Assembly: GCA_934047225.1 (NCBI GenBank)
Contig: OW204004.1
Coordinates: 7,506,401-7,570,400, forward strand
Source of the DNA: Ypsolopha sequella
Lineage: Eukaryota; Arthropoda; Insecta; Lepidoptera; Ypsolophidae
Direction of reading: 5' to 3'
DNA: 64,000 bases
In this document: positions 55,500-64,000 of the stretch, one piece after another
Layout: each line of letters starts with the position of its first letter
Position numbering within the stretch: position 1 is the stretch's first letter
Translations under genes and position numbers: made by a program
The notes under the pieces: generated by a model
Databases searched by the model: none
The model's input: only the letters and a program-made list of their open reading frames with translations
What the model was told of the DNA's origin: nothing

Positions 55500-57003
55500 A
55501 TGGCTCGTCACAAAATCGAACCTTCGACCAACACCTCTGCGACGCGTGGAGTTCCGTCTCCGCCAAAAAACAACTTTAATTTACGGCCCCGGCGCCAAAC
55601 AAGGATAGCAAGTTCATATCCTTCCAAAGAATTAAATTTCCTTCCCTAGGATGCTCAGTCCTGTCTGACCACAGAGAGGACGAGAGTTGAGGACCGCTTC
55701 CACTTTACAATATACAGTGGTAAGCTCCTCAAAAATTAGGACAGTTTCCCCAATAACGCAGCGGAGGTGGGTCTTCGCCGACTTGACGGCAGCTTAAAAA
55801 AATTCCCTCCCCAGTGAGGGCAATTTGGGGGACTGTACCGCCAAGTTACCCCTTTCCGGGCGAAGATTTAACTTAAACTAGCATAGTTATTTACAAAACA
55901 AAAAATTATCAATATCTTCTAGATAGTTAGCAGTACCTTTGTAGTTTGTGCCATTGTCGGAGCGAATAAGTGAAGGTAAACCCTTACGCGACACGAAACG
56001 ATCCAACGCGGCGACGAAGGCCTCCGTAGTCAAAGCTGATACCACTGCCAAGTGAACGGCCTTGGTGGCCAAGCACACAAATACACAAGGTATGCTTTCA
56101 CAACCCGAGCGTTGCGATTGCTGAAAACCCCCGTGCGCATTACGTATGTGTCAATCCGACACCAACAGATTTACCAAAGGTCCGTCTTGGGTAGAAGCAA
56201 AGGATGAAGACTTCCGTATGGCAGGTCAGCTCTCCAAAATCAGCCTCCAAAACGCAGAAGTCCTTCATAATCCGTGAAAGGATTCAAACGAGCAACCGCT
56301 CACTTCAGCCTGGCGTGATCCTCGCGCAGAACTCGAAGTCTAAACTTGATGAGGTCCGCCTGAAGTACACGAAACCAGTGTACCAATGCGCTCCAACGCT
56401 CCTCTGCACTCACGGCTGGGGACAAAATATATGAATATCATTGACTGGTTGGTATTCCAACATAATACCACCATCATATTGGGATCCTCCAAATCTGCAA
56501 ACAGTATATGTTCATTTGAAAGCCATTTCCTAAGTTCGAACATAATAATCCAAGTATCGAATCAAATATCGAATATCCAAAATTGTGGATACCTCCACCA
56601 ATGAAGAAGAACCCAGAGTCTTTTTAAAAACCAAATAGGATCCATCCTAACAAATCCGCGCCCAGGAAAACATCGACTGGGGCCGGATGACAAAACGTGG
56701 GTCTGCCAGGTGCAGACCTGACGTGCATGAGATTATGGACGGAGGAAGGTCCAAAGAAGGCTGCCAGCCGACAATATTGTCTATAACCATGGCTGCAGCC
56801 GCTGATTCAACTCCAGTCCACCAATACCTAGGAGCGGCACCGACGAAACCTCCAGGTTCAAAACTAATCGGTGCGCCACTTGACTTTCCAAGTCGAGGAG
56901 GGCCCTTACCCTAACTCAATCCCCCCTGGGGCCCTAGACGCGAGCCATCGCGGTAGGCAACAGAACCGTCCGCGGTTCCGTACTCATGGCTTGAACAAGC
57001 TAG
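55500..57003 (-). pseudogene. Condensed pol remnant (protease, RT and integrase scraps)
   Basis: From high to low coordinates there are pieces of protease (TVLLPTAMARV, ALLDLESQ), VDVFLGADLLGW, an RT-adjacent FELRKWLSNEHILFADLEDP, then integrase VHLAVVSALTTEAFVAALDR with SDNGTNY, and VEAVLNSRPLC. The order is that of a full pol, but each piece is short and frames change between them. The YVDD region is absent. Several separate deletions must have shortened a region that is normally about 4 kb. Confidence 0.82.
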
Positions 57004-58857
57004 TTACAGGCTACCCCACCTGTGGAGTGCAGGACCAGTCCACTGGCAGTAATAAGGCTGGCGCGTGCACATCCCCACCATGGGGGGAGCGTAGCCTCCA
57101 ACTCTCCCTGAGTACGGCGGGTGGTACTCTAACCGCGGGTACTCGCGGTACGGCGGTGAGTAACCCCGTGACTCCGTCTTAACACGGTGCTCTATGCCAG
57201 CTGGCACCAAAACCGGCGCGGGGAGGGGGGGCCTAGCCCTTGCCAACTCCAATTGGCCCCCGCCCGTAGGGGCCCAATTCACAACATGGCCATATGTGTG
57301 ATAGCCCGTAGGCAAGCCCCCTACGGGTCCACGCGCAGATACATAACTCACCTCCCGGTGAGGGGGCGCGCCTCGCGCCGCAGTCCTCCGTTCCGACGGA
57401 GGGGAGCTCTGCCCGACAGCATGCCTTCCCTGGACCGAGGGGGAAAGAGTTCTCCCTGACGCACCCCCGTTGTCCAAGGGGGGGGGAGTTCTCCCTGAAG
57501 CACCCCCGCCCGTAGGGCTCCGTCGCTGCGGGACCGGTGAAGCCGCTTCAGATCTGTTGGCACACAACAATAAATGGTGAGGCCCCTCACAAACACTGCA
57601 ACGTCGTGGCTCGGGACAATTACGTTCAAAATGATTGCCCAAGCAACCGAAACACAGGCCCTTACGCTTCACTATGCGTCGCCGCTCGGTGACGTGCAGG
57701 TTTCGCCACTGCTGACATCTCAGCAGGTCATGCCCCGTATGGCCACACTGTAAACAGGTCGATGACCTCTCGACCACGGCGACCCCCGCCAAACGTGTCA
57801 TATCGCGTCCCCGCGACTGCTGCGGTTGTCTGGGCTCCCCACATTCAGATGAGCCAGCAGACGAAAATGATTGCGCCCCAGATGGCGCCAAGTCCGCTTG
57901 TGATGTTTCTGCTACCCTAGCTTCATATTCAAGAAACCTCATTAAGTCCGTAAATTTAGGCACAGTGCTGCCATCTTTTTCTGCGGACACCCGCTCAAAA
58001 CGTGACCTCACGTCATTAGGCAACCTACCTAAAATAATGTGAACGAGTAAAAACGACCACTCGTCCACCGGTAAACCTAATGTTCTAAGGGCATTACACG
58101 CCACAGTGACCGGAGTTAGTAATTGCTGCCTCAGCTGTGCCCAGTCGGTTACCCTAGGTAACGTCAACAATTGAGACGCATGCGCATCCGCCAATAAGCG
58201 CATGTTCTGATACCTATCATTTAATAAGCCCCACGCTATATCATAATGATCATCCTCTACCCTGAGGTGCTGGATGAGCAACCTTGCTTCGCCCTCCAAT
58301 GTTGACATCAAATATGCCATCTTTTGCCCCTTTGATAAATCTACCCTAGAATTTATTAATGACGTAAACATATTCCTATATGAAACCCATTCTTCCATTT
58401 TCCCATTGAATTTATTTAGTTTTAAATTAGCCAAACTACTAGACACGCCATCTACCGGTTGAGGCGTGACAACTACAGGACCTCCTGAATTTTGCCTCTT
58501 TACATCAGCAATAATATTTGACTTTATAACCAGCATCTTACCAGTGGCGCCATCTGTTGGTCTAGGTGCGCTAACAACCGGGCTGCCCGATTGTCGCTTT
58601 TTGATCATGGAGGCCGCCTCAGTTACATCATCATAAATTTCCATTATCTGAGCTAAATCCGTAACATACCTCTTCAAAGGCTCGTCACTTTCCTGCAGTG
58701 CTGCCACAGCCGCCTCTGCATCAGCCAGCCGCTGATGCATCCGCTCGGCTCTCTCCAGGATTGCATTGTCGCGATCCGAACGAGAAAGCAATCCCTGGAC
58801 GGTTGTAAACCAGCGGAGCTCTTTCGCCAACGCAGCCTTGTGAGACTTGGACATCAT
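57004..58857 (-). CDS. BEL/Pao gag protein, 617 aa
   Basis: Intact frame from the ATG at 58855-58857 to the stop TAG at 57004. N-terminal helical region (HKAALAKELRWF, LADAEAAVAALQES), then the DUF1759-like core with LNKFNGKMEEWVSYRNMF and YLMSTLEGEARLLIQHL (about 150-190), then zinc knuckles CLQCGHTGHDLLRC (CCHC), CFGCLGNHFERNC and CSVCEGPHHLLLC. The last 150 residues are Pro/Gly/Arg-rich with repeated GGASGRT. The frame stays open although pol is ruined, so gag or its RNA seems to have been kept through recent copying. Confidence 0.92.
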   Translation of the reverse strand: MMSKSHKAALAKELRWFTTVQGLLSRSDRDNAILERAERMHQRLADAEAAVAALQESDEPLKRYVTDLAQIMEIYDDVTEAASMIKKRQSGSPVVSAPRPTDGATGKMLVIKSNIIADVKRQNSGGPVVVTPQPVDGVSSSLANLKLNKFNGKMEEWVSYRNMFTSLINSRVDLSKGQKMAYLMSTLEGEARLLIQHLRVEDDHYDIAWGLLNDRYQNMRLLADAHASQLLTLPRVTDWAQLRQQLLTPVTVACNALRTLGLPVDEWSFLLVHIILGRLPNDVRSRFERVSAEKDGSTVPKFTDLMRFLEYEARVAETSQADLAPSGAQSFSSAGSSECGEPRQPQQSRGRDMTRLAGVAVVERSSTCLQCGHTGHDLLRCQQWRNLHVTERRRIVKRKGLCFGCLGNHFERNCPEPRRCSVCEGPHHLLLCANRSEAASPVPQRRSPTGGGASGRTPPPLDNGGASGRTLSPSVQGRHAVGQSSPPSERRTAARGAPPHREVSYVSARGPVGGLPTGYHTYGHVVNWAPTGGGQLELARARPPLPAPVLVPAGIEHRVKTESRGYSPPYREYPRLEYHPPYSGRVGGYAPPMVGMCTRQPYYCQWTGPALHRWGSL

Positions 58858-59457
58858 GCCGCAATGAACCGGGAAATGTATAAATAAAAACTATTTAGCA
58901 AACACCCTGACACGGCACAAAATACAGAAGCACTGCTCAATAGATACCCTACCTATAAATAGAATTTAATTAGCAAAATTAATTCCCAATTACCAATGTA
59001 TGTACTGTCCGTCAATACTAAACAAACAAATAGGTTCCTACCTAATTCTATATTACCAAATTTAAATTATATTTGGTGTATACAATACACACAAACCCGA
59101 ATGCACATTCCACTATGCAACTGTATACATGCTTGTAAGTACATAACTTCAAGCCAAGATAACCGTATATTAGCTAACAAGTTGATTTCCAATCTATAAT
59201 ATAAACCGTTATATGATATAATGTTATTGTAATACAAGAACACTTGATATGTACTAAATTAACAATTTATACTGATATTACTGAACCACATCAATGTGGT
59301 ACCCTCCGGTAATCAATTATCTACTCAAAGCACTAAACAAATCCAATTTGTAATTGCTACATGTACATGTAAATAGCCTAGCTATGTTAACAGTTCAATG
59401 ACACTGGGACCGCCCAGTTCCACTGTTTAAATGAATATAATCCAAAGGTGGGCTACA
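58858..59457 (-). other. Untranslated leader of the BEL/Pao element
   Basis: About 600 bases between primer-binding site and gag start; AT-rich, no ORF of note. Confidence 0.7.
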
Positions 59458-59475
59458 ACCACGATCTGGCTACCA
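59458..59475 (-). promoter_or_regulatory. Primer-binding site of the BEL/Pao element
   Basis: On the minus strand TGGTAGCCAGATCGTGGT starts five bases after the 5' LTR. It has the TGG expected to pair with a tRNA CCA end; the tRNA is not identified. Confidence 0.65.
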
Positions 59476-59480
59476 AAACT

Positions 59481-60164
59481 TGTTTGATAAACGCTCGTTG
59501 CTACCAGAAATTGTAGCATATAAAAAGTAGTAATACTGACTAGTGACGGGCATCGACGTCACTGGTGCGAGGATTCCATAACCACGCTCAGACACCACTA
59601 ATTGTATGCTAAAGGGCGATACTTGCAGCTGGAGCAGGGGCCCATAGCTGTCCCAGATTTATAGTATACAAGTATCTTATGATCTAATATTTAATATAAA
59701 ATGTCCTACCAGACAGTTGTATGATGACCTCATCAAGTAGTCCTCGCACGAAGACCCTTCGCTGCGGAGACCAAGGCGTGTCGGTGCCGTGACACGTAGA
59801 TCACCTTCCACGATGAATCTAAACACAAACCTCCTACCCCAGGATGCATCCGAACCCAGAAATAGTAATTAACAAGTCCACTTGTCGGAAGCCGCGTGGA
59901 CACAGGTTATTTCACACACACAGGAAATACACTCAAAAGTGGCCTTCACGCCAAAATATCTTCAGCCCTTGATCGAATACTGTGTTCTTTACGATGTCCG
60001 CACCGATTTCCCTTGGGTTAAGCCCTTAATAACACATATTAAAATCGTCCGCGATCTATACCAAGAAAATTCCACGTCCCTCGTTTTTGACAGCTCCAAG
60101 TCCATAGACAAAATATATAGACCATTGATGGATGCGTTCCGAAATATACATTTTATTCTGAACA
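59481..60164 (-). repeat. 5' LTR of the BEL/Pao element (684 bp)
   Basis: Identical to the other LTR. It contains the element's own promoter, transcribing away from the GST gene. It ends about 254 bp before the GST splice acceptor. Confidence 0.95.
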
Positions 60165-60169
60165 CAAAT
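60165..60169. repeat. Target-site duplication CAAAT, right
   Basis: Matches 54744-54748; five bases is usual for this superfamily. Confidence 0.9.
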
Positions 60170-60177
60170 AATGAAAA

Positions 60178-60360
60178 TTAGGGTTCCGTACTCAGAATGA
60201 GCTGAATAATTTTTCAGGCTTTACCATTTTAGCGGCATGTTATTTGTCGCTTTGATGTAGCCATATTGTTGTTATTTACCATAATGTTTTTAGGGTTCCG
60301 TACGCGTATTGTGCAGTGGTACGAAACCCTCCGAGTCTGGCTCGCAATTGGCCAAATTTA
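60178..60360 (-). repeat. Fragments of repeat family I
   Basis: AGGGTTCCGTACTC, AGGGTTCCGTACGCG and CCGAGTCTGGCTCGCAATTG are pieces of the family I ends. It lies between the BEL insertion and GST exon 1. Confidence 0.55.
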
Positions 60361-60433
60361 AATACAAATTTTATATAACTAGTGATATGATATACCTTCC
60401 TTTACTTTTATTTCCAGATAATTATATCCAATC

Positions 60434-60577
60434 ATGGTCATGAAACTGTACAAACTGGATCCCAGCCCACCAGCGCGTGCAGCCATGATGGTTTTGGACG
60501 CATTGAATATCCAAAATGTCGAGTATGTTGACGTAAATCTGCTTGAGGGTGATCATCTGAAGGAAGAATATACTAAG
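60434..60577 (+). CDS. GST coding exon 1
   Basis: 48 codons ending [10 protein letters not shown]; donor AAG|GTAAAT, phase 0. Preceded by the acceptor TTTATTTCCAG. Confidence 0.9.
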
Positions 60578-62814
60578 GTAAATAATTTACTTTTTTTGCA
60601 AGGGTCGCCTGAAGTGTTCTGCGAGGATCGCGCCCCGGGCTGGGGCGCGATCTTGCGGCAGCGTTTTTTTGCAGAATACATTCATTTTTTATTATTTATT
60701 GCACACACACGGAAATAAAGACATAAACAAAATAACAGTGAATAGACATACACATTGGCGAGCTTATCTCTAAACAGAGATTTCTGACAGCAAAACCATC
60801 ATAATAGGAAAAAGTAACATAAATTAAGTAATCAAGCACGTGTACACAGAGAAGAAAAACATACAAAGATGTATACAAGTATAAGCCTAATTACAAAATA
60901 AAAATATAAATTATTACTAAAATTACGATCTATAAAATATTATAAATAAATACACATAGTGTATAATGAACTACATAAACTTAAATATTATATAATATTT
61001 ACCTATTCAGATAGTGAGAGAATAGCTTTTTCTTAAGGCTTCTCTCAATGCCAACGACCTTGAACTGAGTAACTTTGAAACCATTTTATACGGTAACCAT
61101 AGCATTTTTTAAAACAAGAAAAATACATAGTAATTGACATAATACAAATAGTGATGTCATTTTTCCCAAATTTTATTTTGATATACAGAAGTGAAGCAAG
61201 AAAATTCCAAGTTTACCCTTATTTCTCGATTTTTTGTTCACTTGTAACGATATAACTGCTGCAGTTTGTATCCAAACAGTATAAAAATTTATAAACTTCT
61301 AGACTAAATAATATCAAATGATATGGTTTTCTCAATTCTTCGAAATTCATTTTAATTCACATGAAATTAATTAAAAACACACTATTTTTGCACTTGAATT
61401 AACAAATTTCAATATTCTGTACCACAAAATTCTTTTTGCGGGTATCTGCGTGGTATACGAACCTACCAGCTAAATTTCAAATTTGTTGTTTCTTTTTATT
61501 TTCACAAAGTTTTCTTTTTCAGATTAATCCACAGCACACTGTGCCTACACTTACAGACGACGACTTTACGATTTGGGACAGGTAACACTTCAAATTTTGA
61601 TAATGTAATTGTTTAACCCTTAAATGCATGAGATTTTATTTTTGTATGAAATGGAAAACAGTGATAGAAAAATACCGAAAAAAATATGAAAAAAATTATA
61701 AAAAAAAAAAATTTGATTGAAAGGGGGGTTTAACTAGTAAAAATGGGAAAAAAAAACAAATTTAATTTGCGATAAAAATAAAAATTTTTAGTTTTTCTTT
61801 TTTTTTATTGGGTACTTGTAAAGCTGAACTCTTTGTGATTTTAATTTAAAAAAACTATAAAAATATGTGCAAGCAGAAAATAAATGAATGAATTTTAAAT
61901 TAAAAAAAAATTTAAAGTCGTTGCCAAACATATTTTTAGCTCATACAATCATATAATTGTAAATTTTTACATAAAATTATGTAAATAATAAATAAAAATT
62001 CCTTTGTGCCGTTTTCGACCCAAGATGCATTTAAGGGTTAAAACACATGGTCTGCACATTTAAAGAGGATGAATGAAAGCAGAATGACGTAATAAATTAT
62101 TTGATGAAGCACAAGCGGAAGGTTCAGCTCGACCAGGCTGCCCTAGAAGGACGTATCGTATGTTGACCAAATTGGCAACATACTGAAGGAGTGCCATGTC
62201 GTAAGTACCCGGAATAGAAGAGCTTGAATAACTAGATTGATGGATGTGGAAGAGGCGAAAGAGGTGTGTCTAGATCGTAGCAGATGGAAATCTGTAATCT
62301 CTGCCTACCTTTCTGGGAGACAGGCGTGAGTATATGTATGTATAAAACACAAAACTGACCTTTACAGTATAAAAAGTCCTAAGGTCAAAGTGGCTTACGA
62401 ATTTTTTGCAATAAGTCTGCCACATGCAAAAAAATCAAGTAGTCAGATTTCCGGTGATTATCCAAAGGTGATTATCTTGAGCTTGAAGGGGTGGATCAGG
62501 TTGGCGAACAAATTTAAAGCAAAATAATGGTTTTTTTTTAACATCTGTTGTTGTCGCTGTACAAATTTTATCTAGGTTGCTTGTCAGCAATTTTTTTTTT
62601 ATATGAGTTTTCCCCCTCCTACTCCTAGGATCCCAGATGTTTATAAATATCAAAACATGTTTCCTTATCCAGCCACGCCATAGCATCGTACCTGGTCTCC
62701 AAGTATGCATCAGACGACTCGCTTTATCCGCGTGACCCGAAGAAGAGAGCTGTTGTCGATCAAAGACTGCATTTCGATTCTGGCATCCTGTTTCCCGCGT
62801 TGCGTGGTTCAGTT
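60434..62814 (+). CDS. Epsilon/delta-type glutathione S-transferase, first three coding exons (3' part outside window)
   Basis: Exons 60434-60577, 61523-61581 and 62673-62814, all with GT/AG borders and consistent phase. They give 115 residues, about half of a normal 220-residue insect GST. The N-terminal thioredoxin-like domain has [20 protein letters not shown] with the catalytic Ser at position 11, NPQHTVPTL with the cis-Pro at 56, and the gamma-glutamyl-binding D-S of [14 protein letters not shown] at 67-68. The start of the all-helical domain follows ([20 protein letters not shown]). These are hallmarks of cytosolic insect epsilon GSTs, which conjugate glutathione to insecticides, plant toxins and lipid aldehydes. 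A downstream ATG (third codon) is an alternative start. An acceptor at 60416-60417 implies an untranslated exon upstream. The next exon joins in phase 0; I did not find it before base 64000. Confidence 0.92.
60626..60658 (+). repeat. GC-rich perfect hairpin just after GST exon 1
   Basis: GATCGCGCCCC and GGGGCGCGATC are complementary around GGGCT. It lies about 50 bp into the intron. Confidence 0.7.
60665..60800 (-). repeat. LINE/SINE 3' end, minus strand, in GST intron
   Basis: The minus strand has AGAAATCTCTGTTTAGAGAT, AAGCTCGCC and GTGTGTGTGCAATAAATAAT, parallel to 47290-47430. Confidence 0.5.
61523..61581 (+). CDS. GST coding exon 2
   Basis: Acceptor TTCTTTTTCAG. Encodes [19 protein letters not shown]; donor ACAG|GTAACA, phase 2. 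Confidence 0.9.
61613..62041. mobile_element. 421-bp TTAA-flanked MITE in GST intron
   Basis: TTAA at 61613-61616 and 62038-62041. The ends CCCTTAAATGCAT and ATGCATTTAAGGG are exact complements. The interior is poly-A/T rich. The CCC start and TTAA target suggest piggyBac-like mobilisation. It starts 32 bp after exon 2. Confidence 0.87.
62080..62345 (+). pseudogene. LINE ORF2 C-terminal remnant in GST intron
   Basis: One frame reads [20 protein letters not shown] and [11 protein letters not shown] before a stop, like the end of RTE-type ORF2 in moths; the upstream part is frameshifted. It ends with a GTATATGTATGTATAAA tail. Confidence 0.65.
62673..62814 (+). CDS. GST coding exon 3
   Basis: Acceptor CTTATCCAG. 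Begins [20 protein letters not shown] and ends PALRGSV; donor GTT|GTAAGT, phase 0. Confidence 0.9.
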
Positions 62815-62863
62815 GTAAGTATCCATGGAACTATACAAATACAAAATACAACAACGGAACAAA

Positions 62864-63037
62864 TGATAATGGTACCGATTCACTGAAGCACATCTTAACT
62901 GATTTGAGAGGGCTAAACTTAATTTACGCGTTCTGTCCTTGTCTTTTCGATAAAGAAAGAAAAAGACAGGACGCTTGAAATAAGGTTAGTCCTGACAAAT
63001 AAGTTAAGACGTGTTATGCCGAATCGATACCATTATC
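62864..63037. mobile_element. 174-bp foldback MITE in GST intron 3
   Basis: GATAATGGTACCGATTC pairs with GAATCGATACCATTATC, ATCTTAACT with AAGTTAAGACGTG, and GTCCTTGTCTTTTCGATAAA with AAAGAAAAAGACAGGAC. The arms are about 80 bp. Confidence 0.85.
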
Positions 63038-64000
63038 AACTTTGTGTATGATATTGCCAAACTTACACCGTAGACTCGGTAAGTATTCAGGACAAAGGTT
63101 CGATGACCCTTTTTAGAAAAATTTGAGTTTATTATTTGTGCCGTTAACATTGCACTTTTTAAATAGCAACCGCTAGTCAATTAGTATAGAAAGCCAACAT
63201 TTTATTTGCGTTTTTCACAGAAGGTGTCATTGAATCTTGGTCCAGACCACTTACCCAGTCTCCAGTAAGAATTTTGCCATATAATGCAAAGTCACCTTTT
63301 TTTCCATCCCAAGGAAATACAATAATTTACATACAATATTCTTTATAATATATTTCACGTGAGAAACGGTATCTACGCGAGCAAAGCTGTAGGACGTCTG
63401 CCAGTATTGACATATTTTTTTACTATACAGGGTGGAAAAAATTCAAGGGCCCTGGAGGGGAACTACCTTAAATCCTTTAGTTAGCTCATTTTACTGAAAG
63501 GAAACATTCCTTTATTTTTTAAAAGAAACAAAACTGCATTCAAAGATTTTCTAAAATTCACTTGTGTCACCAGGGAATCGAACCAACCAAAAAAAAAAAA
63601 AAAAAACCCTCGCTATTTTATAATACGAATCGGTAGGATTATTGCTCGGGATAAAATTTGTCTAATAAACATTTGGTCTTACACTCATCTGTTGTATGAG
63701 ATACCCATGAAATTGAATATTTATTAAAAGTTCTTTATTAACAATACATAGTACTGTTCACTTGTATCAAGTAAATGACACGTTATAATTTTCTTATCTC
63801 TCTAAAATGCAAAGACATCGTATGAAGGACAAGCTTGCTAATGTTATACCTTGTTGAAGACTTTGATAAGAAAGTCGTTAAATGGTAATAATAAATGTAT
63901 GCACAGCACAATTCCTTCTTGCACTAGGCGTACTGAAAAGTTTAAAAAGCGAACGTATTTTTTTTGCAACGCGGAGCAACAAATTTGAAGTTCGAACGAT
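63038..64000. other. GST intron 3, remainder: no exon recognised
   Basis: TACAGGGTGGAAAAAATTCA at 63426 resembles a common insect MITE end, and an A18 run lies near 63589. I looked for the next GST exon and found none. Confidence 0.4.

Larger units (their letters stand above)
54749..60164 (-). mobile_element. Complete, internally deleted BEL/Pao LTR retrotransposon (5416 bp)
   Basis: Identical LTRs, target duplication, primer-binding site, gag frame and polypurine tract are all present; pol is reduced to about 1.5 kb of collinear scraps. The element can be copied only with enzymes supplied from elsewhere. Identical LTRs mean a recent insertion. It lies upstream of the GST coding exons in opposite orientation to the gene. 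Confidence 0.95.

Noticed and set aside
56687..57629. Several ORFs overlapping the gag gene on both strands
   Set aside because: Shadows of the GC-rich gag C-terminal coding region.
63228..63290. Fourth GST exon after the CACAG at 63230
   Set aside because: Translation in the required phase gives a short sequence with a stop and no GST similarity.

Overview
The window looks like AT-rich, repeat-dense genomic DNA from an insect, most probably a moth or butterfly (Lepidoptera). The reasons are two split host genes with consensus GT/AG introns, one encoding a Fringe-like glycosyltransferase and one an epsilon-type glutathione S-transferase (GST), a mobile-element mix typical of Lepidoptera (BEL/Pao, Jockey/CR1-like and RTE-like LINEs, Penelope, mariner, TTAA-flanked MITEs), and several 3' ends that resemble common lepidopteran repeats. 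There are no prokaryotic signals, no CRISPR array and no rRNA.

Layout. Positions 1-4032 hold the 5' part of a minus-strand BEL/Pao retrotransposon whose gag-protease-RT frame is open for 999 codons and runs off the window. Positions 4033-6685 are non-coding, with three hairpin/MITE remnants. Positions 6686-25751 hold an eight-exon, 296-residue divergent Fringe-like gene on the plus strand. I assembled it from splice sites and family resemblance, and its introns are crowded with repeats: a 152-bp tandem array, a 1.4-kb foldback, LINE tails, a head-to-head tRNA-derived SINE pair and a GC-rich array. Positions 25752-54700 contain no host gene that I recognise. They are a patchwork of MITEs, a broken Penelope-like element (28.6-30.4 kb), nested palindromes (31.1-31.7 and 42.4-43.1 kb), a 5'-truncated LINE with an intact 834-residue RT frame (34.1-36.9 kb), several LINE 3' ends and a deleted mariner (54.1-54.7 kb). 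Positions 54749-60164 are a complete, very young, internally deleted BEL/Pao insertion with identical 684-bp LTRs and a CAAAT target duplication. It lies about 250 bp upstream of the splice acceptor that leads into the first coding exon of the GST gene. GST exons lie at 60434-62814, and the remainder of the gene is beyond the window.

Functionally, the two host genes are unrelated: one would modify O-fucose glycans in the Golgi (the Notch pathway in known Fringe proteins), the other would conjugate glutathione in detoxification. What links the region is mobile DNA. At least six insertions carry TTAA on both sides, as expected of piggyBac-like elements, and many others are foldbacks, some nested inside one another. 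Most features were recognised by eye. Boundaries of old repeats are approximate, and family names rest on remembered family features, not on a search.
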